Shown piece by piece: positions 57,897 to 64,000 of a stretch of 64,000 nucleotides of DNA. The translations under genes were made by a program, and so were the position numbers. Source of the stretch: an uncultured Arachnia sp. (GTDB lineage: Bacteria; Actinomycetota; Actinomycetes; Propionibacteriales; Propionibacteriaceae); the NCBI GenBank assembly GCA_947499145.1, contig CANMNB010000002.1, positions 1 through 64,000 of the forward strand, in the 5' to 3' direction. The stretch's first letter is position 1. The number at the start of each line of letters is the position of its first letter. The notes beneath the pieces were generated by a model. It searched no databases and was not told the origin of the DNA. It saw only the letters and a program-made list of their open reading frames with translations.

Positions 57897-60512
57897 TCAG
57901 CTCTCGATGCGCAGGATCGCGCTCCGCCACTTCTCCAGCGGCACTCGGATACCCTGCGACGCGAGAGCCTCGGCGTTGCCGCTGAACACCTGCTCACCCG
58001 CCTCGTTGAGCAGCCGGAAGGAGCCGCTTCGGCGGAGGATCGGGTGGACCTTGTCCCGGCCCGGGTTCTTGGCTGCTCGTCGGTAGCAGATGACATGCCG
58101 AGGTCCCTCCGTCCACTGGTAGTCCGGGCTGGTCCGCTGGTCCACCGGAACACCGGCTCCTGCGAGGAACTGGGCCAGCTTCTGCGGCTTGACTGCCTCC
58201 ATGTCGTCCACCCAGAGGATGGGAATCGGGAAACCGTCGGTCTCCAGGACACCTCGGACCCGCTCATCGAGGTTTCTTCGATCGACGACGACGGCCTTGT
58301 AGGCGAAGTCAGCGCTCAAGCCGTCCACCTGTTCGAGCCCGGTCGGCACCATCGTCAACAGCCGGTCGATCACCTCGTCATCGGTGAGCAGATGGAAGGG
58401 GCCGATGTGGAGGTCCAGCGCCAATCGCACGAACGGGACGACCGCGAAGTTGTGCCCGTTGGCAATGGGGACCGCAGCCGGGTTCTGGATGACGGCCACC
58501 TCGGCGACAGACCAGTCGACCGGACCAGCTGCGTAGACGGGGGCGTAACGGGTGAAGTGCCGGTCGAAGGACTCGCGGAAGGGGACGAAGTCCGTCGCGT
58601 TGTGCCACAGCGCCCAGTGCAACTGGCCCACCGCGCCAGCGGCGTAGTACTGGGCCAGCCCGGCTTCGATCATGTAGTCGCCGGCCTCCTGCTGGCTCAT
58701 GCCCGGCAGGAATGACTCCCATCCGTAGCTGCCGCCCTCACCGTTGTAGACCGGCCCAGGGCTCGTCGTGTACGGCGCGAACAGCGATGCGATGGCGTGG
58801 GAGAAGACAGCGTCGACGTCACGGGCCAACCATGGGGAGCGCCGTTCCTGCGCGTCGCCCCTCAGCGGCAGAGGCGCATTGGGCATGTAGTGGTGCGGGG
58901 CGTTCCCATCCACGATGTTGGGCAGCTGCCACGTCGCGACAGAGGTCGACACGTCGTGACCGTACGCAGGCACCATCGCGAAGACGAGGCGATCAGCATC
59001 TGCCGACTTCACTGCCAGGGCAGCCTGTTCAGTGATCCGGCGCCAGTTCGCCTGGATGGACATGAAGGCGTCATGGGGTTCGTTGTGCGGGATCTCGATC
59101 CCCATGATGTTGGGATCACCCTTGTAGTGGCCGGCGAGCCAGCGGTGGGCGTCCAGCAGAGTGGCCAAGTGTTCCGGGTCCGCGAGGTTGAGGGTTCCCT
59201 TCTCCGTTGCCGACGGGGCGAGATAGCCGAACCCCGTGCCGGGCTTCCCGGTTCCGGCGTCATGGTTGTTGCCGCCGCTCCAGTAGTCATAGGGGTCGAC
59301 GGGGTACCGGTGCCAATCGAGGACGAGCCGCACACCGTGGGCACCTGCCCTGGCGACGAAGTGATCCAGCATCCCCAGCCAGTCGGTGTTCATCCCGCGG
59401 GAGGAGATCTCGGCCGCCCAAGCATCGTCGTCCGGGAAGACGCCCCGAGCCGGCTGGACCATGCCGAGGTTGATGGGGACCCGGACGACACGCAGGCCCC
59501 AAGCAGCCATGAGTGCGATGTCGGCGTCAAGACCGGTCCAATCCGCGGTGCGGGGAAACTTCAGCATCATCAGGTCGTAGTTGAAACCCGTGAACCCGAA
59601 TGCGTCATCACCGTCCATGAGGCGGCCGTCGACGACTCGGAGAACGTCCAACTCGCGGGGCTCCATGACCTCGACGGGGAAGACATGGGTGACTCCGAGG
59701 TGGTCGATCGAGATCTCGGCAGATCCCGCCTTGAGCGGGGTCAGGTATCCATAGGCGTTGACCGTAAGGATCTCTGGAGCACTCGAGATCAGCTCGGAGT
59801 GTTGCGTCACGTCCTTGAGCGTGCCGTCGTCGTAAGCGGCTCGCACGACCAAGGGCACGATGTCGTCGTCGCCCGTCAGCACGACGGGGAGACCTGTGGT
59901 CTCCAGCCGCGCCGGCGGGACCGGCTCGACCACGTGCTCCACCCGCACGTCGTCGAACCAGGCCGTGGCCCCCGAGGCACCGAGGACGAGGTGGTCCTTC
60001 CACAGCTGAAGCTCCAGCCGGATGACATCCTGCATGCCTTCGATGTTGTTCCACTTGGTCACCTCGACCGTCTGCCACCCGGAAGCCCCGGGCGTGACGT
60101 TCACCTGCGCGTTCCGCTGGCCCTGGGTCGCGCTGACGAGCCGCACCTGAACGCGGGTCACACGCTCCGTCCTTACCTTGAAGCTCACCTTCGTGACGGA
60201 GAGACGGTCGACGTTCTTGCGCAGCGCAACGTACCTCCCACCTTGGCCGAAATCAGCGCTCAGGCGTCCGGACCTCAGCCCCTCGGCGGCCCTGGCGTCA
60301 TCCCTGACCAGTTCGCCCACGGCTGCCCCGTACTCGTTGCCCAAGTGCACGGACCAGGGTTCGTGTCTTGACTCGAAGTGCCCGACCACATCCACCCACG
60401 TGGTGGGGGTTGCAGCGGCCCTGCCGGCGCCGCCAGCGGCCAGTAGCGAGGTTGCCACCATCGCTCCCGTGCCGATCAGCAGGCTGCGCCGTGTGACAGT
60501 AGGTTGTTCCAT
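57897..60512 (-). CDS. Tat-exported GH5-like glycoside hydrolase with N-terminal beta domains
   Basis: 871 residues from ATG 60512 (AAGGAG upstream). The signal has a twin-arginine motif (TRRSLLIGTG) and ends near AGRAAATP. Residues about 36-195 form a beta-sandwich like a carbohydrate-binding module; 200-290 resemble a bacterial Ig-like (BIG2) domain. The TIM barrel has acid/base Glu478 (EIPHNEPHDAF) and nucleophile Glu592 (VYNGEGGSYGWES), as in GH5 cellulases and mannanases, and a C-terminal beta domain follows. It probably cuts a polysaccharide outside the cell into pieces for the ABC importer. A LacI operator identical to the regulon core lies 37 bp upstream. Confidence 0.82.
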   Translation of the reverse strand: MEQPTVTRRSLLIGTGAMVATSLLAAGGAGRAAATPTTWVDVVGHFESRHEPWSVHLGNEYGAAVGELVRDDARAAEGLRSGRLSADFGQGGRYVALRKNVDRLSVTKVSFKVRTERVTRVQVRLVSATQGQRNAQVNVTPGASGWQTVEVTKWNNIEGMQDVIRLELQLWKDHLVLGASGATAWFDDVRVEHVVEPVPPARLETTGLPVVLTGDDDIVPLVVRAAYDDGTLKDVTQHSELISSAPEILTVNAYGYLTPLKAGSAEISIDHLGVTHVFPVEVMEPRELDVLRVVDGRLMDGDDAFGFTGFNYDLMMLKFPRTADWTGLDADIALMAAWGLRVVRVPINLGMVQPARGVFPDDDAWAAEISSRGMNTDWLGMLDHFVARAGAHGVRLVLDWHRYPVDPYDYWSGGNNHDAGTGKPGTGFGYLAPSATEKGTLNLADPEHLATLLDAHRWLAGHYKGDPNIMGIEIPHNEPHDAFMSIQANWRRITEQAALAVKSADADRLVFAMVPAYGHDVSTSVATWQLPNIVDGNAPHHYMPNAPLPLRGDAQERRSPWLARDVDAVFSHAIASLFAPYTTSPGPVYNGEGGSYGWESFLPGMSQQEAGDYMIEAGLAQYYAAGAVGQLHWALWHNATDFVPFRESFDRHFTRYAPVYAAGPVDWSVAEVAVIQNPAAVPIANGHNFAVVPFVRLALDLHIGPFHLLTDDEVIDRLLTMVPTGLEQVDGLSADFAYKAVVVDRRNLDERVRGVLETDGFPIPILWVDDMEAVKPQKLAQFLAGAGVPVDQRTSPDYQWTEGPRHVICYRRAAKNPGRDKVHPILRRSGSFRLLNEAGEQVFSGNAEALASQGIRVPLEKWRSAILRIES

Positions 60513-60548
60513 GGGGGGCTACTCCTTCGTCATGCGCTCGCCACATTG

Positions 60549-60562
60549 CTAAAGCGCTTTAG
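60549..60562. promoter_or_regulatory. LacI operator upstream of the GH5-like gene
   Basis: CTAAAGCGCTTTAG, a perfect 14-bp palindrome containing the same 12-bp core as at 52385-52396. It places the GH5-like gene in the regulon although other genes separate it from lacI. The exact -10 and -35 boxes are not clear. Confidence 0.85.
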
Positions 60563-60622
60563 ACGGCAAGCGTAAACGTGCAGACGCATGTGGTCAATGC
60601 CTCCGCGAAACTGGCCTCCGCC

Positions 60623-61876
60623 TCAGGCAGTGACGGCGCGCTGGTCGCGTCGCCACATACCGCGCGTCGAGTCGACGACGTCGGTGACAGCTTCGCGGGC
60701 CGCCGAGGCCACCTCGGCCCACTGGCTGCGCCCCGGCTGCTTGTTCGGCAGGGCGTGCCGGAACACCTTGCCCCAGGCGGAGGCCACCTGCTTCGGCAAT
60801 GGCCCGGTGACGTAGCGGAGGCCGTAGCGTTCCATGAGGGCACGCACCCGAGGGGCGATCTCGGCGTAGCGGTTGCTGGGCAGGTCCGGGAACAGGTGGT
60901 GCTCGATCTGGTGGGAGAGGTTGCCCGTCATCACGTGCATGAACTTCGAGCCCGAGATGTTGGCGGAACCCAGCATCTGGCGGACGTACCACTCGCCACG
61001 GGTCTCCCCCTCGATGGACTCGGTCTCGAACGTCTCGACCCCGTCGGGGAAGTGGCCGCAGAAGATCACCGAGTGCGTCCACACGTTGCGGGCGGTGTTG
61101 GCGATGGCGTTGGCGAGCAGCGTCGACAGCGCAGACGGGCCGGACAGCAGCGGGTGCACCACGTAGTCCTTGCCCATCTGGGCGCGCAGCTTCTTCAGCA
61201 CCTTCTTCAGATCGGCCATGAAGACGTCCTTGTCCTTGGTGCCGTCCTTGAAGCCCTTGACGTCGAGGTCGTAGGCCGCGATGCCGTACTCGAAGAACAG
61301 GGCGGTGAAGAAGTTCGTGACCGGCTGGAACAGGTGGTTCAGCTTCCATTCCTGGTCGGGGTCGACGCGCAGGATGTTGTAGCCGAGGTCGTTGTCCATG
61401 CCGACGACGTTGGTGTAGGTGTGGTGCTCGATGTTGTGGGACTTCTTCCACTGCTCTGCGGGGGAGGCGAAGTCCCACTCCCACGTGCTGGAGTGGATCT
61501 TCTCGTCGCGCATCCAGTCCCACTGGCCGTGGAGGATGTTGTGGCCGATCTCGGTGTTCTCGATGATCTTGGCCACCGTCAGCCCTGCCGTTCCGGCAAA
61601 GAAGGCCGGCGGGAACTTGGAGAACAGCAGCACGAGGCGGCTCGCCAGCTCCAGCGAGCGTTGGGTCCGGATCATCCGGCGGATGTACGCGGCGTCGGCG
61701 GCGCCCCGGCTGGCGAGGACCTCGTCGCGGATGGCGTCGAGTTCACGGCCGATGTCCTCGATGTCGTCGGGGGTGAGGTGGGCGATGGGGTTGCGCCTGC
61801 CGGTGGCGGAGACCTCCGCGCGGGCCTCGGAGCGGCTCATGGTGATGCGGTTGGGGCGGGTGGCGGTGACAGACAT
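60623..61876 (-). CDS. Membrane fatty-acid (acyl-CoA/acyl-lipid) desaturase
   Basis: 417 residues from ATG 61876 (an ATG at 61906 is less likely as it lies within the upstream gene's end). The three diiron His boxes are HNILHGQ (first), HNIEHH and HQIEHH, and a QIEHH third box is typical of front-end-type and DesA3-like enzymes. Hydrophobic segments surround them. It introduces a double bond into fatty acyl chains at the membrane, using electrons from the ferredoxin-reductase-type protein encoded 11 bp upstream in the same operon. Mycobacterial desA3 has a comparable partner gene. Confidence 0.92.
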   Translation of the reverse strand: MSVTATRPNRITMSRSEARAEVSATGRRNPIAHLTPDDIEDIGRELDAIRDEVLASRGAADAAYIRRMIRTQRSLELASRLVLLFSKFPPAFFAGTAGLTVAKIIENTEIGHNILHGQWDWMRDEKIHSSTWEWDFASPAEQWKKSHNIEHHTYTNVVGMDNDLGYNILRVDPDQEWKLNHLFQPVTNFFTALFFEYGIAAYDLDVKGFKDGTKDKDVFMADLKKVLKKLRAQMGKDYVVHPLLSGPSALSTLLANAIANTARNVWTHSVIFCGHFPDGVETFETESIEGETRGEWYVRQMLGSANISGSKFMHVMTGNLSHQIEHHLFPDLPSNRYAEIAPRVRALMERYGLRYVTGPLPKQVASAWGKVFRHALPNKQPGRSQWAEVASAAREAVTDVVDSTRGMWRRDQRAVTA

Positions 61877-61887
61877 GGGGACAACTC

Positions 61888-63003
61888 TCAGATTCGAAGA
61901 TGGCATGGGCCGGCCGCGGCCGACACACAGGTCTGGATGAGGACGGGGTCGTCCGGGGTGGCGGTGGTCAGCTCTCCGGAGCGCAGGTCCCGGACACTGC
62001 CCTGGGTCAGGGGCAGCACGCAGTTGAAGCAGATGCCCATCCGGCAGCCGGAGGGCATGAGCACCCCGGCGTCCTCACCGGCGTCGAGGAGGGTGGTGCC
62101 GGCGTCTGCCTGCAGGGTGACGCCGGTTTCGCTGTAGGTGACCGCGCCCCCCTCGCCGATGGCGTGGATGGCGGGTCGGAAGCGCTCGACGTAGAGCTGG
62201 TCGGCCACGCCGGCGTCGGCCCAGTGGGCCTCGGCGTCGTCGAGCAGCGCGGTGGGCCCACAAACCCAGCACTGGCGGTTGCGCCAGTCGGGCACGACGT
62301 CGTCGAGCGCGGACACGGGAAGGATGCCCTGCTCCTGGGTGAAGCGGGTGACCAGGCGGATGCGGCCGGCCGCAGCCATCGCCTCGAGCTCGCGACGGAA
62401 CAGCATCTCGGCACTGGTAGGGGCGGAGTGGACGACCACGACATCGCGCGGGAGTCGGTCGTTGCGGAGCATCCCCATCACGGGGGTGATGCCACTGCCG
62501 GCCGTCAGGAAGAGTGCCTTGTCGGGCGCTGGGTTGGGGACGACGAAGTCCCCCGTGGCTTGGTCGAGCAGGATGACGGTACCGGGACGCAGGTGGCGCA
62601 GGACGTGGTTCGAGACCTTGCCGTCCGGGATGGCGCGGACGGTGATGGTGATGGTGTCAGAGCCCAGCGGGCTGGTGATGGAGTAGGCCCGCCAGTGGCG
62701 AACACCGTCCACGTCCAGCCCAATGCGGGTGTACTGGCCCGGCTGGTGGGGACGCCAACCGCGGCCAGGCTTGATCTCCACCGTGGTGGCCGACGCGGTC
62801 TCCGGACGGACGGCGACCACCCGGCCGCGCAGGTCGGCGCCGGAGCGAAGGGGGTCGATGAGGTCGAGGAAGTCCTCGGGCACGAGCGGTGTGGCCAGCG
62901 CCTCGGCGACGCGGCGGGCTCCAGTACCGACTGTCCGCATGGCACGGCGCATCGGCGAAACCTGCGCCTGTGGCCCGGCGACGACGTCGCTTCCTGCGGT
63001 CAT
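61888..63003 (-). CDS. Ferredoxin reductase with C-terminal 2Fe-2S domain (desaturase electron donor)
   Basis: 371 residues from ATG 63003. The FAD domain has PGQYTRIGLDVDG and RAYSI (RxYS), the NAD(P)H domain FLTAGSGITPVMGML, and the plant-type 2Fe-2S centre is CRMGICFNC plus a distal Cys (IQTC). It passes electrons from NAD(P)H to the desaturase encoded next. TAGGAT lies 6 nt before the ATG (leaderless) inside a 16-bp palindrome. Confidence 0.92.
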   Translation of the reverse strand: MTAGSDVVAGPQAQVSPMRRAMRTVGTGARRVAEALATPLVPEDFLDLIDPLRSGADLRGRVVAVRPETASATTVEIKPGRGWRPHQPGQYTRIGLDVDGVRHWRAYSITSPLGSDTITITVRAIPDGKVSNHVLRHLRPGTVILLDQATGDFVVPNPAPDKALFLTAGSGITPVMGMLRNDRLPRDVVVVHSAPTSAEMLFRRELEAMAAAGRIRLVTRFTQEQGILPVSALDDVVPDWRNRQCWVCGPTALLDDAEAHWADAGVADQLYVERFRPAIHAIGEGGAVTYSETGVTLQADAGTTLLDAGEDAGVLMPSGCRMGICFNCVLPLTQGSVRDLRSGELTTATPDDPVLIQTCVSAAAGPCHLRI

Positions 63004-63027
63004 CACCCAATCCTACGGTACCGTAGG
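63004..63027 (-). promoter_or_regulatory. Operator-promoter of the desaturase operon
   Basis: CCTACGGTACCGTAGG (63012-63027) is a perfect 16-bp palindrome, of the type bound by TetR-family lipid regulators. Its end overlaps the minus-strand -10 box TAGGAT (63015-63010), 6 nt from the start codon. No tetR-like gene lies nearby, so the regulator is encoded elsewhere. Confidence 0.82.
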
Positions 63028-63222
63028 TTCGCCCTTCGGCCGACGTCTGAGGGGTGGGCGTGCACGAGGGGGGCCAGAGCGAGGCCGGAACGGCACATAC
63101 GTCCGCGCCGGGCACGAATCGGCCCCTTTCGGGCACGCCCCGCCGGTCCACCACCCACGCCCGCCGAAATCACCAGTTGTCTCGCCCGCGCGGCGCGGCA
63201 TCATTGGGGGCAGGAGGTACGG

Positions 63223-64000
63223 ATGACGGAATCGAACGAGCCCACGCGACCGCTCGGCGCGCAGGCGCAGCCCATGGGCGGTGGGGCGGCCGAGCAGCAC
63301 GCGCCCTCCAGTGCCCAGGGACAGCCTCGTGGCACCTGGGGTGCTCCGGGTCCGGGCGACAACGTCCGCCCACAGTTCGTACCCGGAGGGAGCCACCCCA
63401 CCCCGCCGTCCTGGACGCCCGGCCCCGGCGCAGCGAGCCCTCCCCCGCGTCCACAGCCCCAGCGTCGCGTCGGGATGGCAGGATTGCTCGCCGTCGCCGT
63501 GCTGTCCGCCGGCATCGGTGGCGGAGTGGGTGTGGCAGCGGACCGCTGGCTCGACGAGCAGGACCAGGCCGCCGTCATGGAGACCTCCTCGGGAACTCCC
63601 CAAGTGGTGCAGGGCGATCCGACGGCACCCGACTGGGCGGCCACGGCCGAGGCGGTCTCCGACGCCGTCGTCGCGATCCAACTCACCGGCTCGCAGGGCG
63701 GCGGGGGTGCGGGGTCGGGGGTCATCATCGACGCCGACGGCACCATCGTCACCAACAACCACGTCATCTCTGGCGGCGGGGCGGGCGCAGCCATCACGGT
63801 CGTCCTGGGTGCCGCGGTCTACGACGCCGAGGTCGTGGGCACCGATCCATCCACCGACCTGGCCGTCATTCGGCTGGTGGATCCCCCGACGGACCTCGCC
63901 GTGATGGAATTCGGGGACTCCGACGGTCTGCGCGTCGGCGATCCCGTCATGGCGATCGGCAACCCGCTGGGTCTGGCCGACACGGTCACCACGGGGATCG
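63223..64000 (+). CDS. HtrA/DegP-type serine protease, 3' end cut by window edge
   Basis: Partial, 259 residues visible. ATG 63223 has a strong AGGAGG site. A long Pro/Gly/Gln-rich cytoplasmic segment (about 1-80) precedes one transmembrane helix (about 82-105), giving the membrane-anchored layout of actinobacterial HtrA (PepD-like). The protease domain follows: the catalytic His in VTNNHVI, the Asp in STDLAVI, and MAIGNPLGL. The catalytic Ser and any PDZ domain lie beyond the window. It should act in envelope protein quality control. Confidence 0.9.
   Translation, partial: MTESNEPTRPLGAQAQPMGGGAAEQHAPSSAQGQPRGTWGAPGPGDNVRPQFVPGGSHPTPPSWTPGPGAASPPPRPQPQRRVGMAGLLAVAVLSAGIGGGVGVAADRWLDEQDQAAVMETSSGTPQVVQGDPTAPDWAATAEAVSDAVVAIQLTGSQGGGGAGSGVIIDADGTIVTNNHVISGGGAGAAITVVLGAAVYDAEVVGTDPSTDLAVIRLVDPPTDLAVMEFGDSDGLRVGDPVMAIGNPLGLADTVTTGI

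Noticed and set aside
58797-60371. 524-codon frame opposite the GH5-like gene
   Set aside because: Antisense shadow without start signals or similarity.

Overview
The window is a high-GC, gene-dense chromosome segment from an actinobacterium. The codon bias, short intergenic gaps, LacI/ABC sugar loci without their own ATPase, a tdh-kbl pair and a cobU-cobS pair fit Propionibacteriaceae or a close relative, but no rRNA or other marker gene is present, so the assignment is inference. No tRNA, rRNA, CRISPR array, intact insertion sequence or prophage was seen.

Layout. 1-5.9 kb: a copper/redox module with a redoxin, CcdA-like membrane protein and glutaredoxin-like protein on the minus strand, then a two-component system and a CopB-type P1B ATPase on the plus strand. 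The ATPase promoter carries a CsoR-like operator in its spacer. 5.9-6.9 kb: a decayed stretch with a frameshifted dienelactone-hydrolase-like gene and two C-terminal gene scraps. 6.9-9.9 kb: GH2 glycosidase with TetR. 10-18 kb: lipoprotein, AbiEi/DUF559 protein, Ser/Thr kinase, exonuclease III, DUF456 protein, a 39-bp tandem repeat, threonine dehydrogenase and KBL, and a serine hydrolase. 18-25 kb: Amt transporter, then a GH68-like hydrolase with a sugar ABC transporter and LacI. 25-32.5 kb: YcaQ-like glycosylase, DUF2975 protein, isochorismatase-like hydrolase, ZIP transporter and a DUF4129-MoxR-DUF58 operon. 32.5-41.5 kb: FAD oxidoreductase, helical protein, GNAT, MscS, K+ channel, two alpha/beta hydrolases with a LigT-like protein, cobS/cobU and an RlmG/RsmC-like methyltransferase.

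41.5-60.6 kb is a carbohydrate island. A LacI controls an L-fucose/L-arabinose isomerase-family gene followed by a D-lactate-dehydrogenase-like FAD/Fe-S protein. A second regulon combines GH2 beta-mannosidase, an unrecognised 820-residue protein, LacI, an ABC importer, an SGNH esterase and a Tat-exported GH5-like enzyme. It is marked by near-identical LacI-type palindromes at three promoter regions and looks like a system for beta-mannoside, possibly acetylated mannan, use. 60.6-64 kb holds a fatty-acid desaturase with its ferredoxin reductase under a perfect 16-bp palindrome, and the start of an HtrA-type protease.

Two patterns cut across the window. A family of about 45-bp imperfect palindromes with a conserved arm (GTGGGAG...CTCCCAC) occurs six times between genes in 5.9-34.3 kb and not after. 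Many first genes of transcripts have a TANNNT -10 box 5-7 nt before the start codon and no ribosome binding site, which points to widespread leaderless translation.
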